DNA of 6,396 nucleotides from Chloroflexota bacterium (GTDB lineage: Bacteria; Chloroflexota; Anaerolineae; Promineifilales; Promineifilaceae): the NCBI GenBank assembly GCA_003519205.1, contig DOXE01000414.1, forward strand, positions 1,228-7,623, written 5' to 3'. The translations under genes were made by a program, and so were the position numbers. The notes beneath the pieces are model-generated. The model saw nothing but the letters and a program-made list of their open reading frames with translations, was not told the DNA's origin and searched no databases. Within the stretch, counting starts at the first letter, position 1; each line of letters starts with the position of its first letter. Shown here piece by piece: positions 1 to 6,160 of the stretch.

Positions 1-974
1 TCAAGGGTGGTAGCCCCAATACATTGTAGCTCTCCGCGAGAAAGTGCGGGTTTAAGAATATTGGCTGCATCCACTGCACTGCCTGCTGAACCAGCGCCTA
101 CTAGCATGTGCACTTCGTCGATGAACAGAATTGCGTCACTGGATTTTAGTTCTTCAATCACCCGCTTAAGCCGTTCCTCGAATTGGCCACGGTACATGGT
201 ACCGGCAACGAGGCTGCCAACATCTAACTGGAGGACTCGTTTGTTGTAAAGCACCTCCGGCACTTGACCATCGACAATACGTTGGGCTAAACCTTCAACG
301 ATCGCGGTTTTACCAACACCCGGCTCGCCGATCAAAGCTGGATTGTTCTTGGTGCGCCGGGCTAAGATTTGGATGACTCGTTCAATTTCAGTATTCCGGC
401 CAATTACCGGATCCAGCTTATGCTCATCAGCTAAAGCGGTCAGATCGGTGGCGAGCTGATCGACGAGTGGTGTTTTGCTTTTTTCTCGTTTGCCACCCTT
501 AGATTGACTTTCAGTGGTTGAAACCGGACTTTCTTTCAGCACACGCCTGGTCTGTCTACGGACTTGCTCGGCGCTAATGCCGAACTTCCGGAGAACATCC
601 ATCGCAACGCCTTCATTCTGGCGAACCAGACCAAGTAGTAAATGTTCTGTACTAATATAGTGTTGGCCCATACGCCTGGCTTCATCGACAGCCAGCTCGA
701 GAATTCGCTTAGTGCTTGGCGATAACTCTATCTTTGTAAATGGAGTTCGCGTCCCGACTCCGGATAGCCGCTCTACCATGGCCTGAACGCGATGCTCCTC
801 GAGACCAAGTTCCCGTAGAACCCGGCCGGCAACACCGCCTTCTTCCCGGATCAGGCCGATTAACACATGCTCACTACCGATATAACTATGATTGAGTTTC
901 TCTGCTTCTTCTTGCGCCAGGCTCAACACCCTGCGGGCTCTTTGAGTAAAGCGTTCCCAATTCTTGGAATTCAC
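1..974 (-). CDS. clpC: ClpC/ClpB-type AAA+ unfoldase, N-terminal part (runs off left edge)
   Basis: This is the first 324 residues of a Clp-family (HSP100) AAA+ ATPase, which unfolds proteins in the cytoplasm and normally feeds them to the ClpP protease. The start is GTG at 974-972: an in-frame TGA lies within the ribosome binding site just upstream, and an AGGTGA site precedes it by 6 nt. Two Clp_N repeats are visible, at about residues 4-70 ([19 protein letters not shown]) and 80-145 ([19 protein letters not shown]). A linker follows at about 150-175, then the first AAA+ module. That module has Walker A GEPGVGKT at 216-223, pore-loop MYRGQFEER with Tyr261, Walker B ILFIDE with Asp286 and Glu287, and the sensor-1 strand IGATT near the edge. 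The ClpP-docking loop and second AAA+ module are outside the window, so ClpC versus ClpB cannot be fully settled. The short linker and N-terminal sequence favour ClpC. It lies 70 bp downstream of the S1 gene, with no ctsR, mcsA or mcsB between or upstream. Confidence 0.95.
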   Translation of the reverse strand, partial: MNSKNWERFTQRARRVLSLAQEEAEKLNHSYIGSEHVLIGLIREEGGVAGRVLRELGLEEHRVQAMVERLSGVGTRTPFTKIELSPSTKRILELAVDEARRMGQHYISTEHLLLGLVRQNEGVAMDVLRKFGISAEQVRRQTRRVLKESPVSTTESQSKGGKREKSKTPLVDQLATDLTALADEHKLDPVIGRNTEIERVIQILARRTKNNPALIGEPGVGKTAIVEGLAQRIVDGQVPEVLYNKRVLQLDVGSLVAGTMYRGQFEERLKRVIEELKSSDAILFIDEVHMLVGAGSAGSAVDAANILKPALSRGELQCIGATTL

Positions 975-980
975 AATAAA

Positions 981-986
981 TCACCT
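981..986 (-). promoter_or_regulatory. Ribosome binding site of clpC
   Basis: On the minus strand this reads AGGTGA, placed 6 nt before the GTG at 974. Its TGA is also the in-frame stop that prevents any earlier start, so the site fixes the clpC start codon. Confidence 0.75.
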
Positions 987-987
987 C

Positions 988-1015
988 GGCTCTCCAAAGG
1001 TTGGAGCAATCAGCC
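988..1015 (-). promoter_or_regulatory. Hairpin in clpC leader, abutting the ribosome binding site
   Basis: On the minus-strand RNA, CTCCAA (997-992) and TTGGAG as read on the plus strand (1001-1006) form a perfect 6-bp stem with a 3-nt loop. GGCT at 1015-1012 and AGCC at 991-988 add four outer pairs, separated from the inner stem on one side by a 5-nt bulge (1007-1011). The hairpin ends 1 nt before the GAGGTGA that serves clpC. It has no T-tract on either side, so it is a poor intrinsic terminator. A role in tuning clpC translation or in processing an S1-clpC transcript is inference. A weak promoter-like pair (TTGATT at 1042-1037, TATTTG at 1020-1015, spacer 16) lies just upstream on the minus strand, but its -10 is poor. 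Confidence 0.45.
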
Positions 1016-1044
1016 AAATACTTGATAGTGTCCTGAAATCAATA

Positions 1045-2223
1045 TCAATTATCAGATTCAACGTCGCTGGCAATGGCCAAATCGTTCTCTAGATAATCAG
1101 CCGATGCTACCTGTTTGAGGCTTAGACCAAGCTGGCGTCGATCTGAATCAACGCGAATGATTCGTGCTGAGACGACCTGCCCAGTTTCAATGATTTCTTG
1201 AGGTAAATCCACATGGTCGTTTGATAATTCAGAAATATGAATTAGCCCTTCTAAAGAATAATCGTCATCCAACCGAGCAAATGCGCCGTACTTTGTTAAT
1301 TTTGTAATGGTTACCTCAACCAGTTCCCCTTCTTTGTAAAGTTCGTCTACTTTTGTCCACGGATCTGGTTCCAAGCGTTTAAGGCTTAAGGCCACCCGCC
1401 CACGCTCCTCGTCAACGCTAAGAATGAATACTTGGACTTCGTCTCCCACTTCGACCAAATCAGCCGGGTGGTTTACACGCTTCCAGCTTAATTCGGATAA
1501 GTGTACCAGGCCTTCGATACCACCAATGTCGACGAAGGCGCCAAAATCGGCTAGATTGACGATTCGCCCATCTCGAATTTCCCCTTCTTCGAGATCTCCT
1601 AAAAGCTCTTGGCGCTGGGCAGCCTTGATCTCCTTCATCGCCGCTTTCTCAGACAGGATGAGGCGGTTACTGCTCCGATCAACCTCGATTACCTTCACAG
1701 TCACCGTCTGACCAACTAACTCTTGTAGTCTTTCATCACCCGATTTTTCTTTTGTCCGGTGGTGATTGCTGAGTTGGGACGCTGGTATGAAGCCCCTCAC
1801 CTGACCAAACATCATCAGAACTCCACCGCGATTGTAACCGATAATATTTCCCTTATAGACTTCCTGACTATCCAAGAGCTCTTGGGCCTTTAGCCAATCT
1901 TCTTCCTCTACCGCTTTACTGTAGGAAAGGATAATGTTACCATTCTGATCTTCAGGATTGACAATGTAGACGGGGATTGAATTGCCTACTGTCAGAAGTT
2001 CCCGGGTATCGGAGTCCAGTGATTCCAACTCTTCCCCTGGAATAATTCCCTCTGACTTGGCTCCAATGTCAATCAATACTTCAAAGCTCCGGTGGGCGAC
2101 AACTTGACCTTCGCGAATTTCACCTGATTGGGGCAATTCCGGAAAGTAATCATCGTTTAAGAAAAAACTCATCGGGTGTTCTGCACCATCAGGCGCATTC
2201 TTTACTGCGTTGTCCATAAACAA
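1045..2223 (-). CDS. rpsA: Ribosomal protein S1-like protein, four S1 domains
   Basis: The product of 392 residues contains four S1 (OB-fold) RNA-binding domains, at about residues 35-103, 120-193, 215-283 and 297-371. The third is the most canonical (FGAFVDIGGIEGLVHLSELSW at 227-247, followed by V.V.ILSVDEERGRVALSLK). The fourth keeps YGAFARL, GLIHISELS and the R.LGLSLK ending. S1 proteins bind mRNA at the small ribosomal subunit and help initiation on weak leaders. E. coli S1 has six domains; shorter four-domain forms occur in many Gram-positive and related phyla. The N-terminal 30 residues and the tail after 371 are acidic and probably flexible. The start is uncertain by two codons: TTG at 2223 has GAGGA 6 nt upstream, while ATG at 2217 is 12 nt from it, and an in-frame TAA lies further upstream. 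A near-consensus promoter sits about 45 bp upstream. The gene precedes clpC on the same strand. Confidence 0.93.
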   Translation of the reverse strand: MFMDNAVKNAPDGAEHPMSFFLNDDYFPELPQSGEIREGQVVAHRSFEVLIDIGAKSEGIIPGEELESLDSDTRELLTVGNSIPVYIVNPEDQNGNIILSYSKAVEEEDWLKAQELLDSQEVYKGNIIGYNRGGVLMMFGQVRGFIPASQLSNHHRTKEKSGDERLQELVGQTVTVKVIEVDRSSNRLILSEKAAMKEIKAAQRQELLGDLEEGEIRDGRIVNLADFGAFVDIGGIEGLVHLSELSWKRVNHPADLVEVGDEVQVFILSVDEERGRVALSLKRLEPDPWTKVDELYKEGELVEVTITKLTKYGAFARLDDDYSLEGLIHISELSNDHVDLPQEIIETGQVVSARIIRVDSDRRQLGLSLKQVASADYLENDLAIASDVESDN

Positions 2224-2229
2224 ATTAGT

Positions 2230-2234
2230 TCCTC
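2230..2234 (-). promoter_or_regulatory. Ribosome binding site of the S1 gene
   Basis: The minus strand reads GAGGA, 6 nt before TTG at 2223 and 12 nt before ATG at 2217. The spacing favours the TTG start. Confidence 0.55.
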
Positions 2235-2267
2235 GCGAAATTCCCTCTTAGGGGAGTGTCTAACCAA

Positions 2268-2295
2268 ATTATACTGGCTTTAAATGTTCCTGCAA
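2268..2295 (-). promoter_or_regulatory. Sigma70-type promoter for the S1 gene
   Basis: On the minus strand, TTGCAG (2295-2290) is followed after 16 bp by a perfect TATAAT (2273-2268). Transcription would start near 2261, giving a leader of roughly 38 nt before the S1 start codon. Confidence 0.7.
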
Positions 2296-2345
2296 TAAGT
2301 CCCTTCGCCAGGTGAGTACTATCTAAGAGAGAGAAGCACAACAGC

Positions 2346-2373
2346 TTGAACAGGAGTATAACTCTGGTATAAT
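2346..2373 (+). promoter_or_regulatory. Sigma70-type promoter for the LysM gene
   Basis: TTGAAC (2346-2351) and a perfect TATAAT (2368-2373) are separated by 16 bp. The bases TGG directly before the -10 make an extended -10 (TGnTATAAT). The expected start near 2380 gives a leader of about 88 nt before the ATG at 2468. It is divergent from the S1 promoter, with about 50 bp between the two -35 boxes. Confidence 0.72.
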
Positions 2374-2428
2374 GCCGAATTTTGATGCGGTATTTTCATC
2401 CAGAAAAGCACTGGCGTCCTCGATTTGC

Positions 2429-2450
2429 TAGCCGAACGGTAGCCCGGCTA
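2429..2450 (+). repeat. Inverted repeat in the leader of the LysM gene
   Basis: TAGCCG (2429-2434) and CGGCTA (2445-2450) are perfect inverse copies around a 10-nt loop, ending 17 nt before the ATG at 2468. In the predicted transcript this would form a small hairpin just upstream of a start codon that has no clear Shine-Dalgarno sequence. A regulatory role is inference, and a 6-bp repeat may be chance. Confidence 0.35.
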
Positions 2451-2467
2451 TTCCCATCACTTGTTCC

Positions 2468-3892
2468 ATGAACGATTCACTACAGAATCCTAATCCAGAT
2501 TCATTGGATAAAGATAAATCAAAGAGGTGCCCGGTTTGTGATTCCGTTCTCCAGCTCACAACCAACGGCCGTTGCCTCATGTGTGGTGCTGATGTTGATC
2601 TTATTTTAGATGAGCAAAGGGCTATAGAGGAATCCCACCATGATACGGCAGATCAAGTTGAGCTAGAATCGGCCCAAGCGATCCTCGATCTAAGCGACGA
2701 ACAAGAACCACCGACGAAATTGGGACCCGAATTTGAACAACTGGTTGAACCAACATCAATCGAAGGTGCTCGATTAGAAGATGATGAAGAATTAACGCAC
2801 ATCCCAGTCGTCGAGTCGGTGTTGCATGAACGGCAATCGCGGTTAACGATCGTGATGGCTATTGGTGTCTTTGTCGTCGTTTGTATATTAGGATTTCTCG
2901 TAATACAAAACCCAGCCGCAGCGACTCTGGCATTATTTCCTACCTCGACAAGCTTACCACCAACCCAGGCAGCAACATCGACATGGACACCACTGGCGAC
3001 CATTACCTCACCTCCAACAGATACGCCTACGATTACATTGACACCACCCCCAACTGACACTCCCAAACCACCTCGTTCGCATAACGTCGCTTTAGGCGAA
3101 ACCCTATTTGGGCTAAGTCTGCGATATGGAGTAACGATGGAAAGCATCGCAGAAGTAAATGGATTACCGGCTGGTTCTGGTATACAGGTTTCTCAACAGC
3201 TCATTATTCCATGGCCAACTGCGACACCCCCCTTAGCGCCGGTGGAAATTGAAATCGTTGGAGAGACAGTCATCGCCGATCCGACTGATTGTCAAATGTA
3301 TGAAATCAAGGGAGGAGATACATTTTTTGGTATATCTGCTCGCGAGAGAGTGGATTTACAGGCAATTTTGGCAGTTAATCGCCTAACCGAACAATCTGTT
3401 CTTCAGCCGGGAGATGTCATCTGTATTCCAGAAATCATCCATGGTGGGGCAATTCCACCGACTGCTGGGCCATCGCCAACACCGACCGCAACAGAACCTC
3501 CGGCCGGACCCCATTTGCTTTTTCCTGCCAATGGTACAGTTGTGGAGACACCTGGTGAGCCCCTATTTTTACAATGGGCAGCTGTCAAAGATCTTGAAGA
3601 TGATGAGTGGTACATGGTCGAATTGACCGACCTAACTGACGTCGATAGCCATCCGCTAAGAGGCTTTACACGCCAGTCATCTTTTTCTGTACCGGGTTCA
3701 TGGCGGCCGGCTGTTCCGGAAGAGCACGTCTTTCGCTGGCGCGTGCGTATCGTCCAGGTGGTTGGCGAACGTGAGGATGGAAGTTTTATTTATACTTTTG
3801 GTGGATCTAACAGCGATGAGGCTTTTTTTACCTGGCTAGGCGCGATTCCAACAAGTACTCCTACGGCAACATTTACACCTCAACCAGAATAG
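2468..3892 (+). CDS. Zinc-ribbon, single-pass membrane protein with two LysM repeats
   Basis: The protein of 474 residues has a clear modular order. Residues 21-40 form a short zinc ribbon (CPVC and CLMC, Cys21, 24, 36, 39). Residues 41-120 are acidic. Residues 126-147 are one hydrophobic membrane segment. A Thr/Pro-rich linker spans 158-202 and contains PPTDTP twice. LysM 1 lies at about 205-248 (LGETLFGLSLRYGVTMESIAEVNGL) and LysM 2 at about 278-321 (KGGDTFFGISARERVDLQAILAVN). A second Thr/Pro-rich linker covers 330-347. A beta-rich Ig/Fn3-like region covers about 348-457 (LFPANGTVV, LFLQWAAV, FRWRVRIVQV), and a short TPTATFTP tail closes the protein. By analogy with LysM families the repeats would bind N-acetylglucosamine polymers such as peptidoglycan outside the cell, leaving the zinc ribbon in the cytoplasm. 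That topology is inferred. The ATG at 2468 is the only ATG, GTG or TTG after the in-frame TAG at 2429; no good ribosome binding site precedes it. The specific function is unknown. Confidence 0.9.
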   Translation: MNDSLQNPNPDSLDKDKSKRCPVCDSVLQLTTNGRCLMCGADVDLILDEQRAIEESHHDTADQVELESAQAILDLSDEQEPPTKLGPEFEQLVEPTSIEGARLEDDEELTHIPVVESVLHERQSRLTIVMAIGVFVVVCILGFLVIQNPAAATLALFPTSTSLPPTQAATSTWTPLATITSPPTDTPTITLTPPPTDTPKPPRSHNVALGETLFGLSLRYGVTMESIAEVNGLPAGSGIQVSQQLIIPWPTATPPLAPVEIEIVGETVIADPTDCQMYEIKGGDTFFGISARERVDLQAILAVNRLTEQSVLQPGDVICIPEIIHGGAIPPTAGPSPTPTATEPPAGPHLLFPANGTVVETPGEPLFLQWAAVKDLEDDEWYMVELTDLTDVDSHPLRGFTRQSSFSVPGSWRPAVPEEHVFRWRVRIVQVVGEREDGSFIYTFGGSNSDEAFFTWLGAIPTSTPTATFTPQPE

Positions 3893-3906
3893 ACCAAAGC
3901 GAGGAA

Positions 3907-4548
3907 CTAGCCGGCGATCTCTTGCAGGAACGGATTATTTCTTCGCTCTTGTCCAATGGTCGTTACCGGGCCATGGCCTGAAAAAACCTTTGTTTCATCA
4001 GGCAAGCTCAAGAGCTTCTCTTGGATAGTCTCCATCAGGGTGGTATAGTCACCGCCCGGTAGATCAGTGCGACCGATACCATCTTGAAACAATACATCAC
4101 CGTCAAATAAAACGCGATAGTCCGGCAAATAAAATGACACATGGCCTGGAGCATGACCAGGTGTGTACATGACTTTAATGGATAGCTTACCAACCTGAAT
4201 ATCTTGGCCATCGAACAAAAACTCGTCCGGGGGAGGTAGCACAGAAACGCGTAAACCAAAAAAAGCGGCCGACATCGTCGTGTTTTCGAGCATATCCACC
4301 GCATCGGCGTGAATAAAGATTGGTGCTCCGGTCAATGCTTTAACTTCATCCAGGCCCCCAACGTGATCGAAATGACTGTGAGTCAATAATATATGGGTGA
4401 TCTCCCAACCATCATTCTCTGCAGTAGCAACAATAGCTCGGCCGTCCCAGGAGGGATCGACGACAGCCGCCTCCAACGTTTCTTCACATCCAAGCAGATA
4501 ACAGTTGGTTTGGAGTGGTCCTAGTGGAAGCTGTCGAACCTGTATCAT
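3907..4548 (-). CDS. Metallo-beta-lactamase-fold hydrolase, glyoxalase II-like
   Basis: The protein of 213 residues is a metal-dependent hydrolase of the MBL fold, probably cytoplasmic. It has the metal motif THSHFDH (His57, His59, Asp61, His62), the TPGHAPGH segment (His132), the bridging aspartate in FDGDVLF (Asp151), GIGRTDLPGG after it, and the last metal histidine in SGHGP (His192). The sequence resembles the short GloB-like proteins (YcbL/YqgX type), which act on S-lactoylglutathione-like or other thioesters. The long C-terminal substrate domain of classical glyoxalase II is absent, so the true substrate is unknown. The start is taken as ATG at 4548 because AGGAG lies 10 nt upstream and homologues begin MI.V..L.LGPLQTNCYL. 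In-frame TTG (4575) and ATG (4569) further upstream have no ribosome binding site and would place this AGGAG inside the gene. It lies 48 bp downstream of the MOP-like gene and converges on the LysM gene. Confidence 0.9.
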   Translation of the reverse strand: MIQVRQLPLGPLQTNCYLLGCEETLEAAVVDPSWDGRAIVATAENDGWEITHILLTHSHFDHVGGLDEVKALTGAPIFIHADAVDMLENTTMSAAFFGLRVSVLPPPDEFLFDGQDIQVGKLSIKVMYTPGHAPGHVSFYLPDYRVLFDGDVLFQDGIGRTDLPGGDYTTLMETIQEKLLSLPDETKVFSGHGPVTTIGQERRNNPFLQEIAG

Positions 4549-4558
4549 TCTGTAATAA

Positions 4559-4563
4559 CTCCT
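4559..4563 (-). promoter_or_regulatory. Ribosome binding site of the MBL hydrolase gene
   Basis: The minus strand reads AGGAG within AAAGGAG, 10 nt before the ATG at 4548. The spacing is slightly long, but it is the only good site here and it decides the start. Confidence 0.6.
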
Positions 4564-4596
4564 TTGCATAGACAATGAGGATATTGCTGGTCATTT

Positions 4597-6045
4597 CTAT
4601 CCGGCTACCGGGGTTCGTCTAAATTCGATTATGGAGAATTTAAAATCGAGAACGCCTTCAACGCGCCACCATAAGAAGACGAATTCTGCCACGGCCGCCA
4701 AACATAAAGCAATCGCTGCTGCGTTGATTCCCGGCCAATTATATAAAAGGCCGATATACAACACGATTGCAGTCACGAAGAGATTTATGGCCATTCCTCC
4801 ATTTACGGGACGGGTTGCCCCACGATTGATGAGAAGGCCACGAATCCAGGATATGAGAGTGGCTAAAGCCGGATAAGGGATGAAGTAAAGAAGCCCAGCT
4901 CGGGCGATAAAGGCAACGGGTTGAGTCAAGTCTTGGATTCCAAGAAGATATAAGCTTGATAACGGAGTCAGTATGATCGAAACCATAAACAAAGTACTGG
5001 CTATGACCAAAGTTGTCGTAAAACGGCGTAGCGGACGGAATGTATCCTGACCAATAAAGAGGGCGATAATCACCTCGGGTAGGGCAAATGCGGCTGACCG
5101 GGCAACAAGCGTAAATTGGAAAACAACTGGCCAAGCTGCTAATGACAGTGTGGGATTAGACGATCTCGCCAAGCTAAAGGCAACCAGTGGTTGGACCAAG
5201 AGGGCCAATAGCGAGGTGGCAGCCAGAGGTAAATGAAACCAGAAGAGTTTGCGATAGGTAAGAGGTTGGCCGTCATATAAAGGACTTCCTGGTGCTAATT
5301 CTCGCCTGAGGATTGGCTGCACAGCTATGGTGGCGTACAAAGCTTCGGCGATGACTCCAGCCATAAGTGCGACCGACCCAACGACGACGCCTGGCCATTG
5401 AGATAGCATAGACAGCAACAAGACAATGCCACCGGAAGCACCTAATCGAACGATGGTTCCCCAGGCTACCTTGCGGGTTTGATTATAGCGAATCATAATC
5501 CCCTGCAAGAATCTTCGCCAGGCAATCGCAGCACTCCAAAAACTCATGATGCGTAAGCCAGGTCTAACCCAATCTGCCACTGGCTGAGGCACATTCATTA
5601 AATCGACGACGATAAATTCAAATAATGGAGTAAATGCCAGCAACACAGTAATCAGGGTGAGGATTATCATCCAGTGAAAGGTAAATTTCCGAAGCAATAG
5701 ATAAGCTGGCCTATCTCGGGTCAATGCAGTAGATGTAGCCAATAAATTGATTATCGGGCTTTCAATAGTGACCGATAGGCTGGTAACGATTCCCATAGCC
5801 GCCAACATAATCACTTCGTCGGGAAGTCGGTTGATAAAAGCACTTACGACAGGACCTTCGGTGGTCATCAGAAGCCAACTGGCGAACAGAGGGAGCCAAA
5901 AAGAAAATATATCTCGTTGCCGCATATGGGGATGGAGTTTACCAAGGGTAAGGCTTTCATTGCAATACAAGAACGGCCTAAATGTTCGTCTTTTGATAGA
6001 ACCGTATCGGCCACGACTAGGTTCATATGTTCCGTTATGCGGCAT
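4597..6045 (-). CDS. 12-segment membrane protein of the MATE/MOP superfamily, ANKH-like
   Basis: The protein of 482 residues is strongly hydrophobic, with about 12 membrane segments (roughly 47-68, 80-103, 121-142, 162-182, 195-213, 219-243, 267-291, 298-322, 341-363, 377-400, 416-433, 438-460). The two halves match each other. FWLPLFAS...EGPVVSAF (49-70) parallels FWFHLPLAATS...QPLVAF (268-290). RPGLRIMSF...RFLQGIMIRYNQTRKVAWG (161-196) parallels ARAGLLYFI...IRGLLINRGATRPVNGG (381-417). Such a 6+6 pseudo-repeat is typical of the MOP superfamily (MATE, MurJ, Wzx), and the text also resembles the ANKH (progressive ankylosis) family by eye. It probably exports a solute, but no substrate can be named. 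ATG at 6045 gives a polar 40-residue leader with no ribosome binding site. ATG at 5925 (residue 41, MRQRDIFSFW) would start just before segment 1 and is a real alternative, though it too lacks a clear site. The MBL gene follows 48 bp downstream. Confidence 0.82.
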   Translation of the reverse strand: MPHNGTYEPSRGRYGSIKRRTFRPFLYCNESLTLGKLHPHMRQRDIFSFWLPLFASWLLMTTEGPVVSAFINRLPDEVIMLAAMGIVTSLSVTIESPIINLLATSTALTRDRPAYLLLRKFTFHWMIILTLITVLLAFTPLFEFIVVDLMNVPQPVADWVRPGLRIMSFWSAAIAWRRFLQGIMIRYNQTRKVAWGTIVRLGASGGIVLLLSMLSQWPGVVVGSVALMAGVIAEALYATIAVQPILRRELAPGSPLYDGQPLTYRKLFWFHLPLAATSLLALLVQPLVAFSLARSSNPTLSLAAWPVVFQFTLVARSAAFALPEVIIALFIGQDTFRPLRRFTTTLVIASTLFMVSIILTPLSSLYLLGIQDLTQPVAFIARAGLLYFIPYPALATLISWIRGLLINRGATRPVNGGMAINLFVTAIVLYIGLLYNWPGINAAAIALCLAAVAEFVFLWWRVEGVLDFKFSIIEFRRTPVAG

Positions 6046-6046
6046 G

Positions 6047-6074
6047 TTGCCAAAATGCAGCCCAGTCGTAGAAT
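6047..6074 (+). promoter_or_regulatory. Candidate sigma70-type promoter for the epimerase gene
   Basis: TTGCCA (6047-6052) and TAGAAT (6069-6074) are separated by 16 bp. The expected start near 6081 would give a leader of about 80 nt before the ATG at 6161. The -35 box begins 1 bp beyond the first codon of the divergent MOP-like gene. No convincing promoter was found for that gene on the opposite strand in this gap. Confidence 0.5.
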
Positions 6075-6150
6075 GTTCCTAACAAAAAACTAGAAGCCGG
6101 CAGGACAAGGCAAAAATCTTATTCATCCTGTTTTTCCAGTCTTAACTTTT

Positions 6151-6155
6151 AGGAG
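6151..6155 (+). promoter_or_regulatory. Ribosome binding site of the epimerase gene
   Basis: AGGAG ends 5 nt before the ATG at 6161, the best-formed start region in the window. Confidence 0.75.
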
Positions 6156-6160
6156 TTCAC

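Noticed and set aside
7..249. Plus-strand open frame of 80 codons
   Set aside because: It lies wholly opposite the Walker B/pore-loop part of the ClpC gene, has no family resemblance and no ribosome binding site; it is a shadow of a well-supported gene.
975..1044. CIRCE or CtsR operator upstream of clpC
   Set aside because: Neither the TTAGCACTC-N9-GAGTGCTAA pattern nor a GGTCAAA-type direct repeat is present in the gap.
3011..3064. Short tandem repeat in the Thr/Pro linker (PPTDTP twice)
   Set aside because: The two copies differ at several codon third positions, so they are a protein-level low-complexity linker and not a DNA-level tandem repeat with likely phase variation.
2653..3147. Minus-strand open frame of 164 codons opposite the LysM gene
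   Set aside because: The Gly/Val-rich sequence is the reverse reading of the Thr/Pro linker (ACN and CCN codons). No start site or recognisable domain supports it.
5747..6082. Plus-strand open frame of 111 codons opposite the MOP-like gene
   Set aside because: It is antisense to a coherent membrane protein, lacks a ribosome binding site and shows no recognisable fold or motif.
6101..6137. Imperfect inverted repeats (CAGGA/TCCTG and GGcAAAAA/TTTTTCC) before the epimerase gene
   Set aside because: The stems are short, A/T-rich and have large loops. They do not make a convincing terminator or riboswitch, and the gap is too short for a known riboswitch class that I could recognise.
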